Source: JBBDMX01 sp040878035 (lineage in GTDB: Bacteria; Planctomycetota; Phycisphaerae; Phycisphaerales; Phycisphaeraceae). From it: 64,000 nt of DNA. The DNA lies in the NCBI GenBank assembly GCA_040878035.1, contig JBBDMX010000049.1, positions 45,905-109,904 on the forward strand, given 5' to 3'. Below the pieces are notes generated by a model, which ran no database searches, was not told the DNA's origin, and saw only the letters and a program-made list of their open reading frames with translations. How positions within the stretch are numbered: the first letter of the stretch is position 1; each line of letters starts with the position of its first letter. Below, one piece after another: positions 18,306 through 26,700 of this stretch. Position numbers and translations under genes: made by a program.

Positions 18306-18497
18306 TCCCGCCCGATCTTGCCGGCCCCGCCGCTCCGCGTCCCGTTTCTCCCGCTCCCGGCCGCGCTGGAGCCACAGGCAGAACACGATCACGCCCGCCA
18401 GGCCGATGATGAAAAACACCACCGAAAAAACCAGCAGAAACACGTCCATGCCCGTCATGGGTGGCAGCGCCGCCAGCGGTATTGGCACGCTTGTCAT
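18285..18497 (-). CDS. small single-helix membrane protein coupled to ribH
   Basis: 70 residues. Residues about 18-43 form one strong transmembrane helix (VFLLVFSVVFFIIGLAGVIV), followed by a very basic C-terminal tail rich in Arg, Glu and Asp. The ATG shares its A with the TGA of ribH (TGATG), which suggests translational coupling. It is not a recognised family and may be a membrane anchor or regulator. The last six residues and the stop are derived from a repeat, so the ancestral C-terminus is uncertain. Confidence 0.6.
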   Translation of the reverse strand: MTSVPIPLAALPPMTGMDVFLLVFSVVFFIIGLAGVIVFCLWLQRGREREKRDAERRGRQDRAGATDEDR

Positions 18498-18979
18498 CAG
18501 GCCTTGCGCACTTTCTTCATCAGGTTGACCATCTCGATCGCCGCCAGCATCGCCTTCTGGCCCTGGTTGCCCATCTTGGCGCCGGCGCGGTTGATCGCCT
18601 GCTCCAAGGTGTCGGCGGTGATGACGCCGAAGATGCAAGGCAGGCCGGTCATCACGCCCACGTCCTTAATGCCCTTGGCCGTCTGCTCCACCACGTGGTC
18701 GTAATGGTCCGTCTCGCCACGGATCACGCAGCCCAGACAGATGATCGCGTCGAACTTGCCGGTTCTAGCCAGATTCAGCGCGGTGACGGGCAGTTCGAAC
18801 GAGCCGGGCACGTGGGCGACCGTCAGGGCGTCGGCGTTGTCGGGGTCGCCGCCGAGCCGTCCGAACGTGTTGACCGCGCTGGCGAGCATGTGGCTGGTGA
18901 GATAATCGTTGAATCGGCTCACGACGATGGCAATGCGGGCCTGGCCGACGGTCAGTTCGCCTTGGAGATCGTTGGGCAT
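18497..18979 (-). CDS. ribH: 6,7-dimethyl-8-ribityllumazine synthase
   Basis: 160 residues, the usual length. The enzyme condenses 5-amino-6-ribitylamino-uracil with dihydroxybutanone phosphate, the penultimate step of riboflavin synthesis, in a 60-mer or pentameric cytosolic shell. Visible motifs are IAIVVSRFNDYLT near the N-terminus, VPGSFELPVTA, CLGCVIRGETDHYDHV with the catalytic His in HYDHV, and CIFGVITADTLEQAINRAG. No other riboflavin gene is in the window. A tiny membrane protein follows with overlapping stop and start codons. Confidence 0.96.
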   Translation of the reverse strand: MPNDLQGELTVGQARIAIVVSRFNDYLTSHMLASAVNTFGRLGGDPDNADALTVAHVPGSFELPVTALNLARTGKFDAIICLGCVIRGETDHYDHVVEQTAKGIKDVGVMTGLPCIFGVITADTLEQAINRAGAKMGNQGQKAMLAAIEMVNLMKKVRKA

Positions 18980-19002
18980 GATCGCGGCATTGTAGTGTCT
19001 TA

Positions 19003-19168
19003 CCCCCTCTCCCTCGGGGAGAGGGCTGGGGTGAGGGGATCACGGGACGACAACGGCCAGAATCAACACCGCAGCCCCCGGCTGTTGTTATCCACACAAC
19101 TCACTCCTCGGCGGCTCCCCTCACCCGGCCTCGCGGACTCGGCCACCCTCTCCCCAAGGGAGAGGGGC
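19003..19168. repeat. family D element
   Basis: Left end CCCCTCTCCCTCGGGGAGAG plus GGCTGGGGTGAGGGGATC. Right end GGCTCCCCTCACCCGGCC, ending CCCTCTCCCCAAGGGAGAG. The ends are inverted relative to each other and each is itself palindromic. The internal core of about 80 bp is partly conserved between copies. Confidence 0.9.
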
Positions 19169-19215
19169 GATATCATGTTGCCCTTCGGTACCTTCCATTA
19201 ACATCGGAGCCCCCC

Positions 19216-20175
19216 ATGCCCCTGGTTGATATGCCCCTGGAAAAACTCAAGGCCTACGCCGGCCGCAACCCGCGTCCCACCGATCATGATGCCTATTGGA
19301 ATGCCGCGCTGGCGGAGATGCACGGCATCGATGCGAAGGTCGAGCTGGCGCCCGCCGCATTTCAGACGCCTTGTGCCGAGTGCTTCAACCTCTACTTCAC
19401 CGGCGTACGCGGGGCGCGCGTCCATGCCAAATACCTGCGGCCCAGGGACGTCAAGTCGCCCCATCCCGCGGTGCTTCAGTTCCATGGCTACACCGGCAGC
19501 AGCGGGGACTGGCACGACAAGCTCAACTACATCGCCGCCGGCTACTCGGTGGCGGCGTTGGATTGCCGCGGACAGGCGGGCCTGAGCGAAGACGCCGGCG
19601 GCGTCAAGGGCAACACCCAGCGCGGCCACATCATCCGCGGCCTGGCGGACGGACCTAACCAATTGCTCTTCCGCCACATCTTCCTCGACACGGCCCAACT
19701 GGCCCGCATCGTCATGAGCTTTGAGGAAGTCGATGCCGATCGCGTCGGCGCCCTGGGCGGCTCGCAAGGCGGCGGCCTGACACTGGCTTGTGCCGCCCTG
19801 GAGCCGCGCATCAAGCTGGCGGCGCCGACCTATCCCTTCCTCTGTGATTACCTGCGCGTCTGGGAGATGGACCTGGCCATCCACGCCTACGAGGAGCTCA
19901 AGACCTTCTTCCGCCACTTCGATCCGACGCATACCCAGGAAAACGAATGGTTCAACCGCCTGGGCTACATCGACCTCCAGCACCTGGCGCCGCGCATCAA
20001 GGCTCAGGTGCTTATGGGCACGGGGTTGATGGATAACGTCTGCCCTCCCTCGACGCAGTTTGCCGCGTACAACAAGATCACCGCCAAGAAGGACATGGTG
20101 ATCTACCCTGACTTTGGTCACGAAGGACTGCCGGGGTTCAATGATCGCGTGTACCAGTTCATGTTGGGGCTGTGA
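19216..20175 (+). CDS. CE7 family acetylxylan esterase / cephalosporin-C deacetylase
   Basis: 319 residues, as expected for the family. The alpha/beta-hydrolase triad is visible: nucleophile Ser183 in GGSQGG, Asp273 in TGLMDNVCPP and His302 in DFGHEGLPGF. The oxyanion region QFHGYTGSSGDW and the YSVAALDCRGQAG block are also typical of CE7. Members remove acetyl groups from xylo-oligosaccharides and similar small esters. The protein has no signal peptide and is probably cytoplasmic. ATG 19216 has GGAG nearby. It stands alone, between a family D repeat and truA. Confidence 0.93.
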   Translation: MPLVDMPLEKLKAYAGRNPRPTDHDAYWNAALAEMHGIDAKVELAPAAFQTPCAECFNLYFTGVRGARVHAKYLRPRDVKSPHPAVLQFHGYTGSSGDWHDKLNYIAAGYSVAALDCRGQAGLSEDAGGVKGNTQRGHIIRGLADGPNQLLFRHIFLDTAQLARIVMSFEEVDADRVGALGGSQGGGLTLACAALEPRIKLAAPTYPFLCDYLRVWEMDLAIHAYEELKTFFRHFDPTHTQENEWFNRLGYIDLQHLAPRIKAQVLMGTGLMDNVCPPSTQFAAYNKITAKKDMVIYPDFGHEGLPGFNDRVYQFMLGL

Positions 20176-20234
20176 CTGGGTAGCCCCGTCATGCCAATGC
20201 GGGGCTTGTCGATGGCGCGGTATGCTCTATCGCG

Positions 20235-21056
20235 ATGAGTGAACCAACCGAACCGGCGACGATGCAGGAGCAGGATACGCCGCGCTTTGAGCGATACCGC
20301 ATGACGTTGGCCTACGACGGCACGGCGTTTCACGGTTGGCAGAAGCAGCGTACGGCCGAGGGCGTGTGGCTGCGCACCGTGCAAGGTGTGGTTGAGGAGG
20401 CCGTGTGCCGGACGGTGGCCCAGCCGGTGCAGGTGGTGGGCGCCAGCCGGACCGATGCGGGCGTGCACGCTCTGGGTCAGGTGGCGCAGTTTGACGCGGC
20501 GACACGCATCCCCACCGAGCGCTTGTCCGAGGCCATCAACAGCCGATTGCCCCACGACGTGGAAGTGCGCGAGGTGGCCGTGGCGGATCATCACTTCGAG
20601 GCCATCAGCGGGGCGCGCAGCAAGCAGTACCGCTACCGCATCTTCAACGCGCGGCGGCGCCCGCTCCAGCATCGCCACTATGTCTACCACTGCTGGTGGC
20701 CGCTGGATGTCGGGCAGATGAACGAGGCGGCGGCGCGGCTGGTGGGCGAGCACGATTTCACCTCCTTTGCCGGCGCGGGCAGTCCCCGGGTGACCAACGT
20801 GCGCACGATTTTCGCCTGCTACGCCGAGCGGCACGTGGATGCCCACGTCGATGCCGACGAGGTGCACATCGTAGTCAGCGGCAGTGGGTTTCTTTACAAC
20901 ATGGTGCGGATCATCGCGGGCACGCTGGTCGACGCCGGCCGCGGTGCGGTGAACGCCGACGATGTGGCTGAGGCGCTGGCGGCGCGCGACCGGCGCATGG
21001 CGGGGCCGACATTGCCGCCCGAAGGCCTGTGGCTCGAGTGGATCAAGTACGAGTAA
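20235..21056 (+). CDS. truA: tRNA pseudouridine(38-40) synthase
   Basis: 273 residues. TruA isomerises uridines 38-40 in the anticodon stem-loop of many tRNAs. The catalytic Asp is Asp74 in VVGASRTDAGVHALGQVAQF. YDGTAFHGWQKQ is the N-terminal signature, and the C-terminal half has FTSFAGAGS and FLYNMVRIIAGTLVDAGRG. There is no signal peptide. The N-terminal 20 residues are not conserved, and a later start is possible. It is followed by a family B palindrome before the glycosyltransferase. Confidence 0.96.
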   Translation: MSEPTEPATMQEQDTPRFERYRMTLAYDGTAFHGWQKQRTAEGVWLRTVQGVVEEAVCRTVAQPVQVVGASRTDAGVHALGQVAQFDAATRIPTERLSEAINSRLPHDVEVREVAVADHHFEAISGARSKQYRYRIFNARRRPLQHRHYVYHCWWPLDVGQMNEAAARLVGEHDFTSFAGAGSPRVTNVRTIFACYAERHVDAHVDADEVHIVVSGSGFLYNMVRIIAGTLVDAGRGAVNADDVAEALAARDRRMAGPTLPPEGLWLEWIKYE

Positions 21057-21060
21057 GAGA

Positions 21061-21243
21061 GGTAACAGGGATGAACACGGATTATGAAAGAGGGAACAGG
21101 ATGAGCACGATTGCTAATCGCAATTCTCAGATTTCTGATTTCTGTTTCATCATGTCCATCATGTCCATCCTGTTCCTTCTTGATCCGTGTTCATCCGTGT
21201 TCAGCCCGGTTTCCTTTTCTTCGTGTCCTTCGTGTCTTTGTGA
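21061..21243. repeat. nested palindrome (family B with A and C parts)
   Basis: GGTAACAGGGATGAACACGG on the left pairs with ATCCGTGTTCATCCGTGTTC on the right. Inner AGGGAACAGGATGAGCACG and CATCATGTCCATCCTGTTCC form a second pair, with family A units in the centre. TCGTGTCCTTCGTGTCTTTG on the right is a single family C arm. Confidence 0.85.
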
Positions 21244-21251
21244 CTGATCCC

Positions 21252-22418
21252 ATGCGAATCCTGCACATCATCACGCGACTGATACTGGGCGGTGCGCAGC
21301 AGAACACGGTGCTGTCATGCGCGGCCCAGGTTCGCGCGGGTCACGATGTGACGCTGGCCTATGGGCCGATCTATGGGCCTGAAGGCTCGTTGCTGGACGA
21401 AGCCAGTGCCAGCGGGGCGACGCTGGTGGAGATCCCATCGCTGCGGCGGGCGGTGTCGCCCGTGCATGATGTGCTGTGCTATCGTGCGCTGTGCAAGTTT
21501 GTCCGGCGGATCAGGCCGGACGTGGTGCACACGCATTCGAGCAAGGCGGGTATCGTTGGCCGGGCCGCGGCGTGGCGCGAGCAAGTGCCGATGGTCGTTC
21601 ACACGATACACGGCCTGCCGTTTCACGATCGTCAGTCGGCGCTGGTTAGCGCGGCCTACATCGCCCTGGAACGCTGGGCGGCTAAGCGATGTCATCGAAT
21701 GATCGGAGTGACCCAGGCCATGGTGGACGCCTTCACTGGGCATCACATCGGCCGGCCCGAGCAATTCACCGTCATCCCCAGCGGCATGGACATTGGCTCA
21801 TTCGAGGTGCCGGCGGGCACGCGGCAGCAGGTTCGCAGTGAGTTGGGCATCGCGCCAGATGCGCCCGTGCTGGGCATCGTGGCCCGGCTCGACAGGCTCA
21901 AAGGCCAGGATGATCTGCTGGACGTGATGCCGGCGTTGGCGGCCAGGCATCCCGCGATTCGCCTGCTGATCGTCGGCGGCGGCTGGCATCGCCAGGCGCT
22001 GGATCGGCGCGTGGCCGAGATGAAGCTGGGCGACCGCATTATCTTCACCGGCTTGGTGCCGCCGGCGCGTATACCCGAATTGCTTGCGGCCATGGACGTG
22101 CATGCGTTGCCGTCGTATCAGGAGGGCCAGCCGCGCACCATGGTGCAGGCGCTCTTGGCGGGCTGCGCGATCGTCGGATACGACGCCGGCGGCATCGGCG
22201 AAGTGTGCATCAATGAGCAGACCGGCTTGCTCGTGCCGGTGGGCGACCGGGCGGCACTGACCGTCGCGATCGATCGGCTGTTGGCCGACGCGCGGTTGCG
22301 CCGTCAACTGGCCGAGCAAGGCCGCACCTACGCGCGCCAGCGCTTCGACCACCGCGAAATGGTGCGGCGCATCGAGGACGTCTACCGAAGCACGATGGCG
22401 TATGGGGAAAGAGGCTGA
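21252..22418 (+). CDS. family 4 glycosyltransferase
   Basis: 388 residues. The N-terminal Rossmann domain begins MRILHIITRLILGGAQQNTV, with the glycine-rich acceptor loop; VVHTHSSKAGIVGRAAAW follows. The C-terminal GT4 domain has LGIVARLDRLKGQDDLLD, IIFTGLVPPARIPELLAAMD, and a nucleotide-sugar EX7E-type site in PSYQEGQPRTMVQALLAG. It uses an NDP-activated sugar to glycosylate a lipid, exopolysaccharide or other acceptor. I used the ATG at 21252; an earlier in-frame extension is translated from a repeat. A PIG-L deacetylase follows about 50 bp downstream, so the two may act on the same product. Confidence 0.9.
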   Translation: MRILHIITRLILGGAQQNTVLSCAAQVRAGHDVTLAYGPIYGPEGSLLDEASASGATLVEIPSLRRAVSPVHDVLCYRALCKFVRRIRPDVVHTHSSKAGIVGRAAAWREQVPMVVHTIHGLPFHDRQSALVSAAYIALERWAAKRCHRMIGVTQAMVDAFTGHHIGRPEQFTVIPSGMDIGSFEVPAGTRQQVRSELGIAPDAPVLGIVARLDRLKGQDDLLDVMPALAARHPAIRLLIVGGGWHRQALDRRVAEMKLGDRIIFTGLVPPARIPELLAAMDVHALPSYQEGQPRTMVQALLAGCAIVGYDAGGIGEVCINEQTGLLVPVGDRAALTVAIDRLLADARLRRQLAEQGRTYARQRFDHREMVRRIEDVYRSTMAYGERG

Positions 22419-22468
22419 ACCGCAAGCGGCTAGTGCATCAGAGTTCAGAAATCCTTGGAGTTGCTTAT

Positions 22469-23152
22469 ATGGCCAACATACTCGTCGTCGGTCCGCATCC
22501 GGATGATCAGGAACTGGGCATGGGCGGGACGATTGCCCGGCTGGCGCAACAGGGGCACGATGTGCTGCTGCTGGACATGACCAACGGCGAGCCGACGCCG
22601 CACGGCACGCCCGCCAAGCGCGCCCGCGAGGCCGCCAAGGCCGCCAAGCTGCTGGGCGTTAAGCGCTCGCTGCTGGGCTTGCCCAACCGCATGGTCCAGC
22701 ACACGCTCGAAGCCCGCCACGCCGTCGCCGGCATCATCCGCCAGCACCAGGCGTCGATCGTCTTTCTCCCTTATTTCGAGGACGCCCACCCCGATCACGT
22801 GGCCACCACGCGCATCGTCGAGGACGCCCGCTTCGACGCCAAGCTCAGCAAGATCGACCTGCCCGGCAAGCCCATCTATCCGCGCTGGCTGATCTACTAC
22901 TACTGCACGCATCTGCGCCACGTGGCCAACCCCAGCTTCTGTTTCGACATCAGCGACACAATGGACGTCAAGGAAAAGGCGATCCGCGCCTACCGCTCGC
23001 AGTTCGTCGTGCCTGTGGCCAATCGCCCGGTGGTGAAGTGGCTGCGGCAGATGAACGGCTACATGGGCAGCCGGATCAAGACCGAATATGCCGAGCCGTT
23101 CTTCGTGCGCGAGCCGTTGGGCCTCACGAGTTTCGCATCGCTGGCGCTGTGA
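22469..23152 (+). CDS. PIG-L family deacetylase, BshB1-like
   Basis: 227 residues. The zinc site is visible as GPHPDDQELGMGG (His10, Asp12, Asp13) and AHPDH (His110). The surrounding text, such as DVLLLDMTNGEPTPHGTPAK and RSLLGLPNRMV, matches the BshB1 subgroup. Characterised members deacetylate GlcNAc-malate in bacillithiol synthesis, but other PIG-L enzymes act on other N-acetyl sugars. It follows a GT4 glycosyltransferase, a pairing reminiscent of BshA-BshB, but the GT4 lacks the usual BshA N-terminal sequence and no BshC is in the window. ATG 22469 has GGAG upstream. Confidence 0.85.
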   Translation: MANILVVGPHPDDQELGMGGTIARLAQQGHDVLLLDMTNGEPTPHGTPAKRAREAAKAAKLLGVKRSLLGLPNRMVQHTLEARHAVAGIIRQHQASIVFLPYFEDAHPDHVATTRIVEDARFDAKLSKIDLPGKPIYPRWLIYYYCTHLRHVANPSFCFDISDTMDVKEKAIRAYRSQFVVPVANRPVVKWLRQMNGYMGSRIKTEYAEPFFVREPLGLTSFASLAL

Positions 23153-23161
23153 TGGGTTCGG

Positions 23162-23328
23162 CCCCCTCTCCCCTGGGGAGAGGGCTGGGGTGAGGGGATC
23201 CGCGGACGACCATGGCGTAGGGATCGCAATTGCATCCGGAAATCACAAAGGGAAACACGTCGCGCTACTCCGCGGCTCCCCTCACCCGGCCTCGAATACT
23301 CGGCCACCCTCTCCCCGGGGGAGAGGGT
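23162..23328. repeat. family D element
   Basis: Same plan as the copy at 19003: CCCCTCTCCCCTGGGGAGAG on the left and CCCTCTCCCCGGGGGAGAGG on the right, with conserved GATCCGCGGACGACCATGG near the left end and GCTCCCCTCACCCGG near the right. It separates convergent genes. Confidence 0.9.
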
Positions 23329-23356
23329 GGAACTCAGCGTCGGCGCGACGCCTGTG

Positions 23357-24649
23357 TCACTGATAGCGAATCTCCGACACATACTGCCCCTTGGCGTCCT
23401 TGATCCAGTCCAGCGTGGGGACGGGCGACAATTTGGGCGCGAGGATCAGCGGCGGGGCGTTGGGCGCTGGGTTGCGCTTGAGTTGGAATGGGGCGCTTCC
23501 CTTGCCCGACGGCAGCGGGTACTCATAGAACGACGCATCCGACCCTTTGAAGGTGACTGTGACCCCATGGCGGGTGCGCGTGCCCACGAAATGCACGCGC
23601 GCCAGAAGCCGCTGGAGGTCCCCGATGCTGTCGGGCACGTCCATCTTCTTTTCCCGCAGGAAGCTGATGGCCTGGCCCAGAAAGGTCATGCGCGTGGCGG
23701 CGACGCTCAGCGGGTCGGGCTGGGCCGCCTTGACCCATTCGCGCCAGCGCTGGCCGAAAGCCGTGGTGTCCTGCGTGCCAAAGGCCTGCCGGAAGGCGGT
23801 ATCCACCGAGCGCCCCTTGCTCAATTGCACCAGCATCTGCTCGAACGCCGGGCGGTACTTGCCGCCCTCCGCGTGGATCAGGAAGTAGACGACCGTCCAC
23901 GCCTGGTCGTAGAGCAGGGCCGCCTGCTCCGCGTCAGTCGCCAGCGTCTTGCTCCACTGGTCGCTGCTGATCTTGATCAGCCGGTCAAAGTCGATGGCTT
24001 TGCCTACCGCCAGCGCGGCCCGCACGTTGGCCAGGCGGTCGGCATTGACCATGCCCAGCACCAGCCGCTCGTTGACGAGAATGCCGTCCTCGAAATACTG
24101 CGCCAGGCCCTCGTTGAGCCAGACGGGCAGGTCAGGCCCGATGTAGGCAAAGGCGAACTGGTGGAAGCCCTCGTGCTGGAGCACCTCGAAGGTCTGCACG
24201 CGGCTCTTGTCGGCCGTCCAGGTCGCCAAGCCGCGCAGGTCGTTCTGGATGAAGAACATCCCTCCGGAGTTGGCGGCGTTGATGCCGTGCTGGGCCATGA
24301 ACTCGATGTACTGCTCCTGCGTGTGAAACAGGTACAGAGCCGGGCTCTCATGGTTGCGCTGCTTGAAGCTGGCAAAGCGTCGCTGGTACTCGCTGAACAC
24401 CGCGTCCATGTGGGCCGCGAATTCCTTGACCTCTTCGCGGTCGAGGTTGGTGTAGATGGTGTACTGCTTGCTGTTGTAGCGCGTGAGGGCGAGGTTGGCG
24501 GCGTGGGCGGGAGTGGGGATGACCAGAAGCAGCAGCAGGAACGTGATGGCACGGAGGAGGGGGAATAGCCGGGCGTTCTCCGCGCTAAGCCGCAAACGGC
24601 TGGGAAGGGCGGCAACGGACAGCGTGCTGATGGGGTGAGGGTGGCTCAT
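23357..24649 (-). CDS. DUF1570 secreted gluzincin-like protein
   Basis: 430 residues. A hydrophobic segment at residues 34-50 (AITFLLLLLVIPTPAHAAN) gives a signal peptide with an AHA-type cleavage site. The DUF1570 zinc motif is HEGFH (159-163), followed by the glutamate in PVWLNEGLAQYFEDG (Glu180), a gluzincin arrangement. The C-terminal 150 residues are not recognised. Activity is predicted from the motif only. The ATG overlaps the stop of accD by 4 nt (ATGA), yet the two proteins act in different compartments, so this looks like expression coupling rather than shared function. Confidence 0.88.
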   Translation of the reverse strand: MSHPHPISTLSVAALPSRLRLSAENARLFPLLRAITFLLLLLVIPTPAHAANLALTRYNSKQYTIYTNLDREEVKEFAAHMDAVFSEYQRRFASFKQRNHESPALYLFHTQEQYIEFMAQHGINAANSGGMFFIQNDLRGLATWTADKSRVQTFEVLQHEGFHQFAFAYIGPDLPVWLNEGLAQYFEDGILVNERLVLGMVNADRLANVRAALAVGKAIDFDRLIKISSDQWSKTLATDAEQAALLYDQAWTVVYFLIHAEGGKYRPAFEQMLVQLSKGRSVDTAFRQAFGTQDTTAFGQRWREWVKAAQPDPLSVAATRMTFLGQAISFLREKKMDVPDSIGDLQRLLARVHFVGTRTRHGVTVTFKGSDASFYEYPLPSGKGSAPFQLKRNPAPNAPPLILAPKLSPVPTLDWIKDAKGQYVSEIRYQ

Positions 24650-25467
24650 TTCCCGGCGTAGTCAATAAGGCGGCTGATTTCGCTGCGCAGGTCCTTGCGG
24701 GGAACGATGCGATCGACGAAGCCCTTGGCCAGCACGTGTTCGCTGCGTTGGAAGCCTTCGGGCAGTTCCTGGCGGATGGTGTTGGCGATGACGCGTGGTC
24801 CGGCAAAGCCGATCAGGGCCTTGGGTTCGGCCAGGATGACGTCGCCGAGCATGGCGAAGCTGGCGGTGACGCCGCCGGTGGTGGGGTCCGCCAGGACGCT
24901 GATGAACAGTCCGCCGGCCTCGTCCAGCCGCGCCAGCGCCGCCGAGGTCTTGGCCATCTGCGCCAGCGCCAAGGCGCTTTCCATCATGCGAGCCCCGCCG
25001 GAGCAGGAGACGATGATCAGGGGCAGGTTGCGCTCGGTCGCCAGTTCGATGGTGCGGGTGATTTTCTCGCCGACCACCGCGCCCATGGACCCGGCCAGGA
25101 AGTCGAAGTTCATGCACGCCAGCGCGACGCCGCGGCCCTTGATGAAGCCCTTGCCCGCCAGCACGGCATCCTTGTGGCCCGTCCGGGCCTGCTCCCTCAT
25201 CAACTGGTCGTCGTAGGATTTGAGGGCCTTGAACTCCAGCGCATCGACGGGCACTAGGTTGTCCCACATCGGCTCGAAGCTGTCCGGGTCGCAGAGCTGC
25301 CGGGCTCGGCAGGCGGCGTCGATGCGGAAATGGTGCTCACAATCGGGGCACACATGGAAGTTGGCCTCGACGTTCTTGCGGAAGAGCATGGCCTCGCAAC
25401 TGGGGCAGCGCATCCACAGGCCTTCGGGCACTTCGCTTCGCTTAGGCTCGGCACCATGCCAGCTCAT
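24646..25467 (-). CDS. accD: acetyl-CoA carboxylase carboxyltransferase subunit beta
   Basis: 273 residues from the ATG at 25467. The start MSWHGAEPKRSEVPEGLWMR matches the MSW...PEG(L/V)W beginning of known AccD proteins. The zinc ribbon has CPSC and CPDC, and the crotonase-fold body has GHKDAVLAGKGFIKGRG, VSCSGGARMMESALAL and DPTTGGVTASFAM. It transfers the carboxyl group from carboxybiotin to acetyl-CoA with AccA, which is not in the window. The frame stays open upstream to a GTG at 25656, adding a collagen-like Gly-Ala-Pro repeat; I consider that part untranslated or an accidental extension. Confidence 0.92.
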   Translation of the reverse strand: MSWHGAEPKRSEVPEGLWMRCPSCEAMLFRKNVEANFHVCPDCEHHFRIDAACRARQLCDPDSFEPMWDNLVPVDALEFKALKSYDDQLMREQARTGHKDAVLAGKGFIKGRGVALACMNFDFLAGSMGAVVGEKITRTIELATERNLPLIIVSCSGGARMMESALALAQMAKTSAALARLDEAGGLFISVLADPTTGGVTASFAMLGDVILAEPKALIGFAGPRVIANTIRQELPEGFQRSEHVLAKGFVDRIVPRKDLRSEISRLIDYAGK

Positions 25468-25791
25468 GGCGCTGCCCAGGGCTCCGGGGGCGCCGGGGGC
25501 TCCGGGGGCGCCGGGGGCGCCGGGGGCACCGGTGGTTCCGGGGGCTCCGGGGTCGTCGGTGGTTGGGGCGCCGGGGAACCTGAGGGCTGGGATCGGATTC
25601 TCACTTGCTTCAGCCAAGATTACCTCGTGGCGTGGTCTGCGGTTATCATCTCTCACGCCCGACCTGAGGCCTGGCGAAGGTCCGGGTTTCCGGGGTTGCG
25701 GAAAACCTGGGGCTTGGCGGACCCGGCCCCGGCGCCAAGACCCCTTTTAGCTACGCATTATATCGGCAAGATGCCGAGGGAGCAGGTAAGC
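25468..25791. other. accD upstream region with GC-rich Gly-Ala-Pro-type tandem repeat
   Basis: Between accD and the divergent FAA gene, about 25484-25560 consists of a near-perfect 9-bp tandem (GGGGGCTCC / GGGGGCGCC variants). In the accD frame it reads as (Gly-Ala-Pro)n, so accD could begin at the GTG at 25656 with a collagen-like tail, but the canonical MSW start lies after it. The rest contains GC-rich sequence and no clear gene. Confidence 0.6.
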
Positions 25792-26595
25792 ATGCGGATC
25801 ATACGGTTTGTGGGTGAGCAGGGCGGGATTCATCGCGGCGTGGAGGTCGAACCGGGCGTGGGCCAGGTGTACAGCGGCGACCTGGTGCACGGCCTGGAGG
25901 CGACGGAGCGCCGGGTGAAAATCACCCGCATGCTGGCGCCGCTTCAGCCGGCGTCGATCTTCTGCGTCGGTCTCAACTACCGCGCCCATGCCGCCGAATC
26001 CAACTCGCCCATCCCCGAGTATCCGGTGCTGTTCATGAAGCCGACTACCAGCGTGACCAACCCGGGCGATCCGATTCGCATCCCGGCGTGCTGCACGCAC
26101 GGCCCGGAGGTGGACTATGAGTGCGAACTGGCGGTGGTGATCGGCCAGGAGGCGCGCAACGTGGACGAGGCGACGGCGCTGGACCATGTGTTTGGCTACA
26201 CCGTCGCCAACGATGTGTCGGCACGGCTGTGGCAACGCAACAACGGCGGCCAGTGGGTGCGCGGCAAGGGCTTTGACACCTTTTGCCCCCTGGGCCCCGC
26301 CGTGGTCACCCGCGACGAGATCCCCGACCCGCAGACCCTGCGCCTGCGCACCACGCTCAACGGCCAGGTCATGCAGGACAGCAACACCGCCGACATGATC
26401 TTTACCGTGGCGCGGATTGTCAGCTTCATCAGTCAGGACACGACCCTCCTGCCCGGAACGGTGATTCTGACGGGCACGCCCCAGGGTGTGGGCTTTGCCA
26501 AAAAGCCCCCGGTTTACATGAAGGCGGGCGACTCGGTGACGGTGGAGATCGACGGGATTGGGCAGTTGACCAGTCCGGTGGCGGAGGGGAAGTGA
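25792..26595 (+). CDS. fumarylacetoacetate hydrolase family protein
   Basis: 267 residues. The FAH fold is shown by IFCVGLNYRAHAAES, GPEVDYECELAVVIGQEARN (the acidic metal ligands), GYTVANDVSARLW, GKGFDTFCPLGPAVV and LLPGTVILTGTPQGVGF. Members hydrolyse C-C bonds of acylpyruvates, or act as isomerases or decarboxylases on related keto acids. The substrate cannot be told from sequence. No signal peptide is present. It is divergent from accD and is followed by a family I repeat. The ATG at 25792 is preceded by AGGT; an ATG seven codons earlier is less likely. Confidence 0.93.
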   Translation: MRIIRFVGEQGGIHRGVEVEPGVGQVYSGDLVHGLEATERRVKITRMLAPLQPASIFCVGLNYRAHAAESNSPIPEYPVLFMKPTTSVTNPGDPIRIPACCTHGPEVDYECELAVVIGQEARNVDEATALDHVFGYTVANDVSARLWQRNNGGQWVRGKGFDTFCPLGPAVVTRDEIPDPQTLRLRTTLNGQVMQDSNTADMIFTVARIVSFISQDTTLLPGTVILTGTPQGVGFAKKPPVYMKAGDSVTVEIDGIGQLTSPVAEGK

Positions 26596-26700
26596 AAAGC
26601 AGAAAAGGCAGAAAACACAGAAAAGGCAGAAAATAAGAGCAACGATCAGCCCTGCTCTGAACTTTCTGTTTTTCTGTTTTTCTGTTTTTCTGCGTTTTCC
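26594..26700. repeat. family I inverted repeat
   Basis: Left arm tandem AGAAAAGGCAGAAAACACAG; right arm tandem TTTCTGTTTTTCTG three times, ending CTGCGTTTTCC. Between convergent genes the long A/T-rich stem could act as a bidirectional transcript end. Confidence 0.8.

Noticed and set aside
21252..23152. GT4 and PIG-L genes as bshA-bshB1 of bacillithiol synthesis
   Set aside because: The GT4 lacks the characteristic BshA N-terminal sequence and no bshC is present, so only the PIG-L is called BshB1-like.
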